DNA of 64,000 bases. Origin: Albifimbria verrucaria (taxonomy: Eukaryota > Ascomycota > Sordariomycetes > Hypocreales > Stachybotryaceae). The position numbers were made by a program, and so were the translations under genes. The notes below the pieces were generated by a model that saw only the letters and a list, made by a program, of their open reading frames with translations, did no database searches and was not told where the DNA came from. The stretch is taken from assembly GCA_020081605.1 (NCBI GenBank), contig JAHREC010000045.1, forward strand, positions 2,418,001 through 2,482,000. Reading direction: 5' to 3'. Shown piece by piece: positions 22,392 to 34,056 of the stretch. Within the stretch, counting starts at the first letter, position 1. The number at the start of each line of letters is the position of its first letter.

Positions 22392-23148
22392 ATGTTGTTC
22401 AAGACCACCATCATCGCAGCGCTCGCTGCCGCTACCGCCTTTGCAGCTCCGGCTGAGCAGAGAGATGTCCATGATATTACCGTTAGGCTCACTGGCAAAG
22501 GCTCCAGAACATGGAATGCTGTTGGATTTTCTCCCAAGCAAAGGGGTGAGGTGACCTCTGCTCGCAACCCGGGGCCCTTCACCCATGTACAGCTCCTGTT
22601 CAGCGACAAGATCAAAAAGCAAATTCCAGGCATCGAGAAGTCTTATCGTTGTTCTCTCGAAGATTCAGCTGGCAACCGCATCATTACAACACGCGGTACT
22701 AACATCGACTTCAACTTCGGCGACAATAACAACCCAAAGGCATGGACTCTTAAGAAGGGCCCTTCAGCAACGTCAAAGTCATTTGCGACCCTAAGTTTCG
22801 CAAGGTTGAACCCAACGCTGTGAATACGGTCAGAATCTCTCTTAGCGATGGTGCCGAATTTGGCCGTCAGGTTACTTTTGATGCCTCTAAAGTCAAGGGG
22901 TTGTCTCTGCCAAGGTTGGTGGTGCTTTCAAGAGTGTTAAGCTCACGCTTGGCCCCGGAATCGACAACCAGAAATTGAGGTGCCAGTTGACCAACTCCAA
23001 CGGAAAAGTCATTCTTGTTGACCGGGGAACGAACAAGAACAAGAAGACTTTCGGTGATGGAGGCAAGGGTGCTTGGAAGTTAGATGTGGCTGGTGATGGT
23101 ATTGCTCATGTCGCCAAGATCACTTGCAACCCCAGCTTCAAGAGCTAA
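22392..23148 (+). CDS. Secreted protein with two copies of one module
   Basis: Unrecognised secreted protein of about 250 residues. Seen: signal peptide with hydrophobic core TTIIAALAAATAFAA and likely cleavage after APA. The mature protein holds two similar modules: first, YRCSLEDSAGNRIITTRGTN ... FGDN ... AW.L ... VKVICDPKF (about 22640-22800); second, LRCQLTNSNGKVILVDRGTN ... FGDGGKGAWKLD ... AKITCNPSF (about 22975-23145). Each has two cysteines in matching places, suggesting one disulphide per module. Frame slips of -1 at 22760-22762 (CCC) and 22897-22900 (GGGG); correcting both is what reveals the second copy. The TATA box and strong leader suggest good expression. No enzymatic motif; wall or surface roles are possible but unsupported. 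Confidence 0.7.
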
Positions 23149-23800
23149 GGAGCTGGTATGGGCACATACTATACATAGTTTTCTTTCTGATACAATGGCG
23201 GACGGAAGGCATTATGGTTGAGTTGAACTGGTTGAACTATTTCGTTGGAGGCGGATTTACTTAGTGGAGGTTATCACGGACTTACTTTCTCGAACATAGA
23301 CACTTAAACTTTCTGTTTTTCATTCTTTTAAAACACGGAATCTGTAGTATCTCTTTAAGAAGAGATACAAATAGAATGTGATGCGTTAGTGCAATCATAC
23401 ATGGATTTGCATCCATGATGCTCTATTGGCTTGGTATTCTGTGCTCTAAGCTGCAGTGATTGGCTCATTATGCAAAGTATTGCGCAGCTGCGCATTTCGC
23501 TTTCAACATTTCCCTCTTTCGCTGCCTAATTGTGTCACCCTAGCAGCTTCATGTAAGTATGTTCGTTCCTCTTTTCAAGAGTCTTCATCGTCAAACCCAT
23601 CATTTCCTGAGATTGTAGTGTTTTGTTTATTGATTCTCACACAAATATGCCTCGCGCTATTCTTCGTTGCCATAGGTGAGAGCTACATAAGAAAGCTGCG
23701 CGACAAACCAGCGTCAGGTGCTGGGACGTCTTAGCGATCTTGAGAAAACTGTTCACTCCGGCCCGCAGTGTTATCCTGGAGACTTTGAAATCTTTTGCGC
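23149..23800. other. Spacer; possible upstream exon of the C2H2 gene
   Basis: No certain gene. The stretch 23718-23795 is open in a frame one step ahead of the next gene and could be its true N-terminus (LGRLSDLEKTVHSG), which would need one more -1 correction. Confidence 0.35.
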
Positions 23801-26354
23801 ATGGAGGTACTTCAAAGGGGACGCACAGGGGGAGGGTATTCAAGGCGAACTAGTACGAGACCTACGGTATCAGGCTCAACACCTTTGTGGCGAACTCGCT
23901 CTCAACAGAGTAAACCCGCTTCAAGAAAGAGCACCCGCAGAAAACGATATCATTGGTGTGGATCCTGTGATGATATCCATGCTGACGATAAGTGTTATGT
24001 ATTGCTTAATACCTACCAGTATCCAGCGCCAGATGTCACTGTTGCTCTGAAAACGGCTGAAGAGATGACTTTACGGAGAATACCTCTACCAGCTGAGTCA
24101 ACAAACTGCCATCCAATTGACCAGAGAGCCTATTTAGGTCCCATCCAACACTGGGCCTGTGGCTTTTGCATCACCCTATGTGACTCGCATGTCCTCTACA
24201 GGGAGCATGTTAACAGGCATCTCGACGGCCAAGGGCGGAGTTCCAAGCGATGGAGGCATTCTTTTGTGATACTTGGCCTACTTCAGCAAGATGGTCTACG
24301 GCAAGCGTGGCAGAGTACTGTCAACAATGCGATGCTCTTCCATAGATTTAGGTGGGATAAAGTCTCAACCGGCCGTGCACCATACTGGATGTCTGAGTAT
24401 GAGCGAGGCGGTCAATTACAAGACTATCTTGAGCGTTTCCAAGGATCTGAAGCAGAAGCAGGTTCGCTAGCTCAACTGTCTTTCGATCTATCCTGTCAGG
24501 TCAAATGGATGCGCTACAAGGTGTCTGCGACATCCGACGAGACCACAATGGAGAGTAAATCGGCAGTGGTCAAGGCATATTATAGTGCCAAGCCACTGCC
24601 ACTTATTCCCTGGTCAACGATTGAAAATGCGCATGATACAATATCAAGAGAAGATGCAAGTGGTTTCATGAATCTTGTGCAGGCCGACAACACAAAAACA
24701 GGCAAGCCTCGCAGTGTAGTAGTAAATACACCATCTATCCACTTCCAAAAGATGAGTATAGACCCCGCCCAGCAAAGAAACTCCTATAAAGAAGAGAAAA
24801 GCTTCTTGAACAACGAGAATGATCTTGTCAAATCCTCAGAAAGTTATACCTCAACAACATACGCTACAAGCACGACGCCTAATTATATTTCATCTCGCAC
24901 GCATACGGCAAAAGTAAAGATTGAAGAGATTATGTCTGAAGCATTTACAATAACAGATTTGAGATACAAAAGATTGGAGGCTCATGTGGTGAACACTGTG
25001 CTCCAAGACGTTGTTGCTAATGTTATGCAAGAGTTCAATACTCGATGGAGTCAAGAGATGCAGCAGGAGCCTGGACCTACAAATAGCAGGGACTCTGAGA
25101 CAAACGAAGGCCGTAAACCCGCCAATTTAAAAGAAGCAAAATCTTCAAGTATCTCACATAGTTCGTCAAGCCACACGACAAGTACATCTAAAAGAAAACG
25201 GAGCTTGTGTGACGGCTCAAGCGACGATGATAGAGCAGATGACGAGCAGCCACAACCTCCTCCTAAAGTCATGGAAATGGGCAAATCATCTTTGGGGATA
25301 AAGCTGGCTTGTCCATTTCGGAAGAATAACCCGGCGAAATACTCTTTGGCCACCCATCGAGTCTGCGCCGCTTCTGGTTGGGGATCTATCCATCGCCTCA
25401 AGTCAGTCCCCGTCCCATTCTTTGGATATCCTGTTAAAATTACCCTTAATCGTGAGCTATATGAATTGACTATTAGACAGAGAGCATTTAAGTCGTTGCC
25501 ATAGGTCAATCTACTGTCCAAGGTGCAAGGTAACCTTCAAAAACAAGGGCGCTCGTGACACACATCTCAATGCTGCCGCTGTCGATATATGCTCAGTACG
25601 TGAAGGTGTGAAGATTGATGGAATGACAGATGAACAAGAATGTCAAATACGATCTAGAAAAAGGGTCTTGCCATATCAAACCGAGGAAGACAAATGGTGC
25701 AATATTTACCGCGTGCTTTTCCCTTTACAAGCTATTCCTTCCGCACGTATGTCCATTGTTTTCTGCTCCAAAATCTATAGTATACTGACTCCTTTCAAAT
25801 TTCAGACTTTGAACCTATCAAAGAAGAGTCTAACGTTGGAACCATTTCCAATAACTTCCAAGAGTGCGAGGTTTATGTTCGTCAGCAAGTTCCACGGCTG
25901 GTTCAAAATCGACTATTCGAGTTAGCTAGGGACTGTGCGGCTCCGATGCAACATAACTTATTGAACAGTCTTCATCATGTTATTCAGGACAGCATCCAAG
26001 TAGCTTTTGAACAGTATAGGGAGTAAACCTGGTCGAGCCCGAGGAGACATGGTCAGCAAATCTCGGCAAGCAAGGGCAGCCCACTCCCGAGATTCCTTAT
26101 GATGCCATGGTCACATCAGAAACTGCATGTGAAGGGCCCCGCTGGACTTCCTAGGCCCCATGTATTCCTTACCACCAAATGTGGCGGACAACATTGCTCC
26201 TTTGCCCATGGTCTCGGAGGCCTATCATGGCATATCTCAAGCTGATTCGGGCTATGCGAGCTGCCCAATTTGCATAATAGAAAGTCCAAACTCATGCAAT
26301 TGTTTTGAAGGACTTTCTGAAGACCCATTTGCGGGAGAGCTTGATGAAATGTAG
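23801..26354 (+). CDS. C2H2-type zinc-finger protein (fungal, two separate finger regions)
   Basis: Probable nuclear protein. Finger region one: WACGFCITLCDSHVLYREHV, about 24150-24220. A long Ser/Asp/Glu-rich middle has a basic stretch SKRKRSLCDGSS (about 25190). Finger region two: LACPFRKNNPAKYSLATHR, GWGSIHRLKEHLSRCHR, IYCPRC (about 25300-25530), the pattern of a common Pezizomycotina C2H2 family, followed by its usual SRKR...TEEDKWCNIYRVLFP block. Introns: about 25399-25481 (GTCAGT..GACAG, required to complete HLSRCH) and about 25748-25818. Frame slips of -1 at 26019-26021 (GGG) and 26137-26140 (CCCC) extend the protein to its acidic end ADSGYASCPIC ... GELDEM. The start is uncertain: 23801 is the first ATG in frame. 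Target unknown. Confidence 0.7.
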
Positions 26355-28242
26355 AGCTCGGGAATGAAGTTTTGCAAAGTTGGTAATGTCTTGATCGCAA
26401 ACCGAGAAATGGCTTGAGAGATCTCTTAATCAGACGCTGCTGCAGTGTTTTAATAGAAGTTTATGGGATCGAGTGTGTTGAACATGCAATTATGCATCCA
26501 CTAAGTCAGGCTTCTCGTTTTAATTTCTTTTCTCCTTCTTGAGTTGGTGATCATGTTGCTCCCAGTGGCGTCTAAAGGATTATGGCGAGATGGCGAAAGT
26601 TTCACCTACCTCGCTATTTTCCATTCGGATAAAAGGCTCTACTTCAAAGAAGCCTTGATAAGTATACATCAGCGGTTTAATTTATTGCATTTCTAGTTGC
26701 TCATCGTTAAATTCTTTGTGAATTATCGGCTTGAGATTTCGGGGCTAGATATACGGAAGTTCTACGCTTCTACTGTAAAGTTACATTGAATGAAGGCAAT
26801 CTATTCTAAAATAATCGAAAAGAGGTTGAAACCCATCATGAAAGAGCCACGCTCAGGCTTTGCTCTAATGCTCTGCTTTGATGTAACCAAAATGTATCTG
26901 ATTGGCTGAGGAAGTGATTAATGAATAGCCTCGTGATCGAGTCGTTTAGTATTCTTTATGTATGACTATAGATCCGATTCATCCTTATTGCTCATTCTAA
27001 GGCGGTTAGATGTAAAGACGACATGTGTGAGTGAAACTTTTATTCTCGCATAATAGCCAATTGCAAGGCTACCTTTTAAGGCATTTCAATGATAAATGGA
27101 AATGGATTTTGGCAGCTGGGCAGTTATGAATATCAGTATTTGCCCTATTGCATCAGGTTGGAACTCATGGCTGATTTCGATGCCCTGTGAGGCTACGACA
27201 GCAGCTAGGCACTAAAGGAAGTAACTCACAACTAGAAGGCTTTCTCTGATAGTCCAGGGAATAAAACAAAGCGTAAGCTGGGATAATCAGGATTCACATC
27301 CTGGACCCTACTGGGAACTCTTTCCGACTATTGAGGCTAGCTTCTGGCTTTGCACACAGACAGGGTCATTCAATACTCGCTTATGATGCCGTCCCAAACT
27401 CGAGCCGGCGAGCCGAAAATGACCGGGAGTTCAGCGTAATCTGACAAATAAGCAAAAGTCGGTCTGTAATTAAAGACCTACCGTAGGATTCAATATGTAT
27501 CATGTGCCGCATAGGTCTGCGCCTAGTCAGTTTGCGCCTAGTCAGTCTTTGTGCTGGCTTGCAGTCATAGCTGAAGCCTGCTCACACATGGAGGCTTGAA
27601 GTTCCGGCTGACGGACCGTATTTCCGTTCTGAGAGATTGTGAACAGAACAGTGGTTTCTATTAAAGATACTACGTGCGGAAACTCCTTCCTTCATGCGAA
27701 CAGTGCCGGAGACTAGAATGAATTCACGTCTAAGACTTACGACTACACTGAATTGGTTTACGACGTGACATTGAGTTGGCGAAGATGTGTTAAAACAGAG
27801 AGGTGTTTGCAAGAGTTTTAGTTGTCATGAAGTCCAGCTTGTACGTAGTATTACTGCAGATTAGTGAACACCACGACGCCAGAATAGAGTATCTCCTACT
27901 GGAAAGGGCAGTTTTCCCAAATTTGCAAAGGCAACAAGCATTCAAAGACGCCAGGAGAACATCTACCTCCAATGACAAGGATTCACTCATAATCCCTGCT
28001 GCTATTTTGATGACACCGCCTTGCCTCCCCATAGTGACCAAGAAGCAGGCTCCTGCAGTTTTCAGTGTTTATGAAGTGTAGGCCTTCCTTGACCCCTGCA
28101 CCTAGTATTCCTACCGGTTGTTCTACAAAATCACAGATACATGGCAGACTATTACTATGCTTAAAGGGGATTAAGAGATTAGCCGCAACTGCATTTAACA
28201 TGATAGCCGCAGAAAGACTCAGATGATCGTTAAATGGTGAAA
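26355..28242. other. Spacer without a recognisable gene
   Basis: About 1.9 kb. A frame open at 27803-28081 shows no family signal. Contains the tandem 15-mer at 27518-27547. Confidence 0.5.
27518..27547. repeat. Tandem 15-bp duplication
   Basis: TGCGCCTAGTCAGTT at 27518-27532 is followed at once by TGCGCCTAGTCAGTC at 27533-27547 (one mismatch). Confidence 0.6.
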
Positions 28243-28248
28243 TATAAA
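28243..28248 (+). promoter_or_regulatory. TATA box of the tyrosinase gene
   Basis: TATAAA 104 bp upstream of the ATG at 28352. Confidence 0.5.
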
Positions 28249-28351
28249 AGCTGCATACCTCCCTAAGTAAATTTCCACTCTGGTTGTAGTCAAGCTAAGA
28301 CTCAGGCGACTGATACTTTATGCCAATTATCACTACAAATCAACATTTGCA

Positions 28352-29404
28352 ATGAGGACTTCAAATATCATTGCCTGCTTTATAGGCATGCTCGAAGTGG
28401 CAGCAGCCATGCCTTCTACAACGGATGTAAACCGTCGTCAAGGAAGCTGTACCTCGCCACGCCTCCGCAAATCGTGGGATGATGCAACTTCCAGTGAGAA
28501 GAAGGCCTATATTGATGCAGTACTCTGTCTTGCTTCGAAGCCGTCAAAATTAGGCCACGCGGGCTCGACTCTTCACGACGACTTTGCATGGGTTCACAAT
28601 CAGCTAGCTGATGAGATTCATGCAGTAGCAGCCTTTCTACCATGGCATCGCTTTTTCGTACACGTATATGAGCAAACACTTCACAGTGAATGCGGTTACG
28701 AAGGTACGGCTATGTACTGGGACTGGGTCAAGGACTCCCGGCCCCTGCGTCGGCTTCGGTCTGGGACCCCGAGACTGGTTTCGGTGGGAATGGCGTGAGC
28801 GTCGATGGTAGCCCATTCAGCTACTGCGTAAGCGATGGACCATTTGTCAATTTACAACCAAGATTCTGGGGCAATGATGTACGACCACATTGCTTGCAGC
28901 GCACATTCATGGAAGGCCACCCTGAGGTGGGCTTGCAAGAGATGCTCGGGTTCGCATACGATCAGAATGTCATCGACGGATTATTCACCCACACGGACTA
29001 TCTCAGCTTCAAAACCCCACTTGAGTCGAGCCCTCATGGAGCTGTGCATGCCGGCATTGCAGGTGGGACTGGCGACATGGGTCCATTGACCTCTCCCAAT
29101 GGTGAGTTTTGATTTGCTTTCTCAAATGCTTGCCAAACATCTGTGTTTCTTTGACTAATCAGTATCGTGCCTCAAAGACCCAATCTTCTTCTTGCATCAC
29201 GCGCAGGTTGATAGGATTTGGTGGTTATGGCAGCAGGAATCCCAGGATCGGATCTATGACTACGCTGGCAATGTTTGGCCAGAGGCCACTGACGGCACTG
29301 GCGCAACCCTAGATGACACAATGCGGATGCTAGGACTAGCATCCGATAGATCAGTTCGTGACTTTATGGACGCCTCGAATGCTGAATTGTGCTACACGTA
29401 CTAG
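28352..29404 (+). CDS. Secreted tyrosinase-like copper oxidase
   Basis: Binuclear copper enzyme of the tyrosinase family, which oxidises phenols to quinones. Seen: signal peptide (IIACFIGMLEVAAAMP), CuA site with GHAGSTLHDDFAWVH and LPWHRFFVHVYEQ, CuB site with SSPHGAVHAGIAG and DPIFFLHHAQVDRIWWLWQ. All six expected copper histidines appear present. One intron at 29102-29162 (GTGAGT ... AATCAG) joins NGN to VSCLKDP. One -1 slip at 28737-28744 (CCCGGCCCC) between YWDWVKDS and ASASVWDPETG. At about 330 residues it is the short fungal form and lacks a long C-terminal lid domain. The product ends LCYTY. Confidence 0.85.
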
Positions 29405-30242
29405 GCAGCCCGAAAAGTTGGTAGCTAGTATAATACAAGAGAGGCTTTGACCACACTTCAAGACCACCCTGAGCTTTCTCGAGATAGCCTGGCTATAGAT
29501 ACTCGCTTCCTCACTCTACATTTATCCCAAATGGAAGTAACACTCAGGCAGTCACAACACTACAATAATTCACTGGATAGTTAAATACTAAGTGCATTAG
29601 ACAACGGAACGGCTGCTCGATATGGATATAACACAAGCTCTATTTCAGGTTCTGATTACAAGTTTAAACTCGGGAAAAGAGGTGTTAGAACATAAGGACC
29701 ATGCTTTATAAGATGGCAAAGATACTATATTGATATATATGCATATATGTAATATTAAATTAATATACTTGTCTATTAAGTTTAACTTCATAAAATGTTG
29801 ACCATAGTAGATTACATACTTAAATAATTAAATATTGTTTATTTAGTATTTATCAGGATGAAGTGGCACACGGGTCACACAAGGCAATGGCCAGTCAGCG
29901 GTATGAGGTCACCCATCGCTACTATTGAACCGAATAATTGATGCTTCATTGAATCTAACTTTTGCTCCCCTTTCTGGATATTTACGTTGATTAGCTCAAA
30001 GCATATTTTACATGAGTGTGACCATCTAAATGTTTCCAACATAGCTTTTCTTGGTCATTCGAACCGCGTGTGCATTTTTGAGCTGGTTCAGCACGTCCTG
30101 CTCTCTCACTTTTAAAACGTCCACTTTAGCTATTCGGACTATCCCGCAGCCCGTTCCCTTTGTATTCACCCTCCTAGTGTATTCGTCTTCCTAGTAGAAC
30201 TGTTTAAAAACAGCGTGACGTGTTTTACTCCGCAGCTTTGTA
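29405..30242. other. Spacer with AT-rich patch
   Basis: No gene seen. About 29715-29860 is strikingly AT-rich with many TA steps and a 14-bp palindrome ATATATGCATATAT. This may be a decayed repeat or a structural region. Confidence 0.5.
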
Positions 30243-30610
30243 TCAATGGCAAAACGCCTTAATGGAGTAGTAGCTGCGACTATCGTAACAAAGATTTCCC
30301 GGGAAAACCTGCTGCTCTCCGCCCGTACAATCTCTATTTTGGTAGATAAATACTGCATTGAAAGATGAGAAACTGGACTCTTATTCCAGGGATATATATA
30401 CATACCGCGGCAAGTAGCTGTGATTCCATTGACCCTGAGCCAGCTGCCGGGGAGGCTGCTGCATACGTTGTCTGAGATGTAGTAGTTCGATTGGTCCGAA
30501 TAGCAATAATTAGCATGCGTGGTGGAGAATTGAACAGCCGACGGTTCTGTGACTTGGCACACGATAGGCATAGCCATTGATAAAACGGAGATAATTGCGG
30601 TCTTTAACAT
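30243..30610 (-). CDS. Small cysteine-rich secreted protein (effector-like)
   Basis: Two exons, 30406-30610 and 30243-30352, joined across an intron at 30353-30405 (GTATGT ... ATGCAG). They encode 104 residues with no frame break. Seen: signal peptide TAIISVLSMAMPIVCQ, then six cysteines in the mature part (NYCYS, NVCSS, TATCR, RDCTGG, NLCYD, FCH), enough for three disulphides. The end is GGEQQVFPGN ... YYSIKAFCH. No known domain recognised; size, signal and cysteine count fit the loose class of fungal small secreted proteins, some of which act as effectors or antimicrobial proteins. A TATAAG lies about 105 bp upstream. AT-rich patches flank the gene on both sides. Confidence 0.65.
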
Positions 30611-31322
30611 TTTGAATATAGGACAACGGAGTCGATACTTGTATTGCTCTGTTCTTTGGATGAAGAGAAGTGGTTGTATTCAAGCAAAGCATATCAAACA
30701 CAGCCGGTGTTCTTATACTTGATTGAGAGAGTCTCATCCTTGTTAAATTTGGCTAGTTTGGAGGAATTTAGCTGCCATCAGATTCTGCCTTGTTATCATG
30801 TCCATGAAAATTACAGGTGCAGTCAGCAATTAGTTGTTGGAGACTCTCAGCTGCCGTGAGCATCTCCACATTACGTGGGGTTCGTACACTCCAACTTCCA
30901 CTCATAAGCAGCATAGTGTGGATATATGGGTTTCGAACAATAAGTCGGCGATGACATTGAGCATAAACTGTGGAGCCCGAGGTGACCCATGGTCCCCGAT
31001 GACTGTAACGATTGGGATTAATTAGTTCTATATCGTATCTCTTATAGTTTAAATATCATGCTTGACCGACTTAATGGTAATGATGCCAGGAGTGATATTA
31101 AAGCTTGTTCCGTCTATTTTCTTATGCTAAAATTTTTGGGATGTAGGCTCTGCAGCCAGCAGTATTATTAATATAACTAAATTTATATTTAGAAGATATA
31201 AGTAATTAAGCATTAATCTTAACAAAAAGGAATAATTAAAAGCAAAAATTTATATATTCTCGTGCTATGAAAGGGTTCCCGCTACCGATGTCCACTGAGT
31301 AGCCTCCATGCAGCTAATTCTA
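30611..31322. other. Spacer with AT-rich patch
   Basis: Promoter of the cysteine-rich gene (-) and, at the far end, the 3' flank of the permease gene. About 31140-31260 is very AT-rich with repeated TTAAT/ATATA steps. Confidence 0.5.
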
Positions 31323-32947
31323 CTATTCCGGGTGATACTTTGATCGAGTTTCCTCCTCCGATGCCAGGCCTCCAGTCGTCTCTGGGCCTCTGTAATTGTG
31401 TTTTGCGCCAAAGATCCACCAAAAGCCGACAAAAATTGTAAAGCCGCCCCAAATCAGGGACGAATAATTCATCGTGACTGCATCGGTAGGTAAAGCATAC
31501 GGAAAGGAATAAATTACAAACCAAACAATCATGTACATGCAAGCAATTGAATTCACAGCATAACCAGTCCAACCTTTCATATGGAAGTTGCCGTAAGAGA
31601 TATTCTTGCGACCTGTGAACAGGTTTGGCAGAATAGCGGCAACGTATGAGCTGGTGGAAGTGAGAATGTAACTGCCGACAAGTGCTGAGAACGCAGTGCT
31701 ATTACCCAAGTATATGAGGCCAAGAATAGTTACTAGCGCAGCCGATACAACAGTTGACCAGATAGGTACACCAAATTTTGGATGAACTCGGTTCAAAATA
31801 CTGGAATAGGGAGTGGCGCCATCTCTTGCAAGAGCCCATAAAGTACGGCCCGCGCAGATATTGAGTCCAATGACAGCCAGAATCATGCATATCATTATGA
31901 GTGCAAGCAGGCCCGTTGCTCCAGCGCCCGAACCCGTTGCCTGCCGATAGATTTCGGCTATGGGGTATGGTGAGTTGGAGACTGCAGTAAGATCGTTGAT
32001 CGAATAGAAAATCGCTATTAAATAGGCGAACCCAGTCACAAACCCAATCCCATATTGAAGAGCCATAGCTATAGGTATAGCTCTTGACGGAAAGGGATTT
32101 CCTCGGCCATGTGAGTAACGACATCCACGGCGCCGACACTGTATGCCCTGTTCAACATCCCTGATGCAAAGACGAACCCATCAGGATAGCCTATATCAGC
32201 AACCCAGTCATTCCATACGAATGACGAGGGCGCATGGGATGGTCTGGTACCATGACCAGGCATGCTTGCGATGACAATTAAAGTGATGAAGAACCCAGCA
32301 ATTATGGCAAATAGACCAATCTGGTTCAGAATTGGCACCGCACCATTAAACAGGCAGACGACGGCACAGCCAAGCCAAGTAGAAATCATATATGCAATAA
32401 CCACGTGCCAATTCTCCGCGTTGAACCCAGGATGGTTTGCCGCATACATCTGGACCACAGTATTGGACAGGATGAAAACGAAACTGGCCAAGCCAGTCAT
32501 CCAGGCGAAATAGTTCCACCAACCTGCAAAGAAGCCGATAATACGGCCTCGTTTGAGGCCAGGAGTGACACTCGCCCAATGGTAAACTCCAGCAGAAGAG
32601 GGTATGGCGCTGGCAAGTTCAGCAATGCTGGCAGCGATTGTCCAATAGAAGATGGACACGACGATGAATTCATAGAGCACACCCGGAGGACCACCATTAT
32701 AGATGGCAACAAGAATGGAGCCACCTATTGCCGGCCAAACATTTCCAGAGCTTATAGCCATGCTTGTAAGGGAAAATAGGCTGAAATGTCGCTGTAGCTC
32801 TTGAACATGGCCAGAGGCATTGATAAGACCGGAGCTTGCCCGCTCAGCAGAGGGTGACGTGGTTCCAGCCCTTACAGGTAGTGCTTGATTGATGACCAGT
32901 TGATCTCGAACATCTCCAGCCTCTTTGGTTACAGTTTCTGGATTCAT
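31323..32947 (-). CDS. APC-family choline/amino-acid permease
   Basis: Plasma-membrane transporter, about 540 residues and 12 TM, of the fungal Hnm1-like choline / GABA permease group. Seen: LFSLTSMAISSGNVWPAIGG (TM1), YNGGPPGVLYEF, SIAELASAIPSSAGVYHWAS, GRIIGFFAGWWNYFAW, a large loop SFVWNDWVADIGYPDGFVFA, THMAEEIPFPSRAIPIAM, CAGRTLWALARDGATPYS and the closing helices to KYHPE. No introns. One -1 slip at about 32090 (GG run) inside EEIPF/PSRAIP. Start: ATG at 32945-32947; the upstream in-frame extension has no ATG. Substrate cannot be decided between choline, GABA and other small amines. Confidence 0.85.
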
Positions 32948-34015
32948 TCTAAGCTTTTTGCATGTATTCGTGACGTGATGCCTTAGAAACAATCCGCAGA
33001 AAGATTCAAGGCTTCGGATATATCACGAGTTAAGACATATCGCGGGGTGTAGTACCAAAAGCGGGGTACAGATAACCGGTTATCCCTTGTGCTAACTCAC
33101 TGACTAGGACTTCACCCTCTTCATGTTTTCGATAAGAGTCCCAGATAACTATGATGTATGTCGCGATCTGGTTAGTGGACAGTATAAAATACGAGATAGC
33201 TAATGGCTTCAAAAAACAAAAAATAATCACTAGATAAGCAGATAGAGGTTAGACAGAAGCCTCATGATCGTAAACCCACCTCCTCGGTCCAAGGGGTAGT
33301 CCAGCTTAAAAAATTCATGTCTCTGACATAGTTGGGACATAACGTGCTAGTGAACATTAATACATAACATCTTCAAACATTAGCGGCGAAGTCATGCAGT
33401 TCTTGTCGATTCAAGATGTAGCCCGGTCTCCTTTCGTACTACCAACTACCATGTCCACCACGCAGAGTCTCTGTTCCAGTCAAATGAGATGTAGAACTGA
33501 ATCGCCATCCTGCGGTCTTTCTTCTTGAGGAGAAAACCCCGCCGTAAGACTCGTCATCCTTTTTGTTGAATCCCCACATAGTGAATCGCTGAAGCCTAGG
33601 CATGCAATAGAAAACCGTAATGTCGCTACAGTTGTCCTTGTCGCCTGGCCCCGTGCACCAGCACTCGTGTTTTATATCGAGACATTGGTGAGCTTGTATG
33701 ACTGTCCTCAAAATGTGGCACTACAATTGATCACGGGTGAAATTATATTCTTACCGACGTCTAGGTATCATACAGATGGGTCAAGGACTATTGGGCTTGT
33801 TAGTGGAAACAACGCTAAATATCGGGTGTATGAGTTCATCCTACGTAAGGTGGTGACCGATGCCGCATGTGCCAATAGGGCCTTTTGTTTTTCTACCTTT
33901 CATTAAGCCTCGGAGGTAACATAGCCTTGCATTTGCAATAACAATAAATGCTTGTCAGTACGCAGATTGGGCAATTATTCCTTTTCGATAGTCTTTCACG
34001 TGATTGAAAACTATT
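32948..34015. other. Spacer; possible cysteine-rich exon at 33439-33711 (-)
   Basis: No certain gene. On the minus strand 33439-33711 is open and includes a cysteine cluster (QCLDIKHECWCTGPGDKDNC, YC), which could be the last exon of another small secreted protein. No signal peptide could be linked to it. Confidence 0.3.
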
Positions 34016-34021
34016 TATAAA
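33997..34021 (+). promoter_or_regulatory. CACGTG E-box and TATAAA upstream of the HET gene
   Basis: CACGTG at 33997-34002 and TATAAA at 34016-34021; the latter is only 36 bp before the ATG at 34057, implying a very short leader or a start further in. Confidence 0.4.
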
Positions 34022-34056
34022 ACACGAGACCCGCATATAATTTATCTTCATGAACA

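Noticed and set aside
27803..28081. Plus-strand frame of 92 codons upstream of the tyrosinase
   Set aside because: No similarity to a known family, no start context, and frames are open on both strands.
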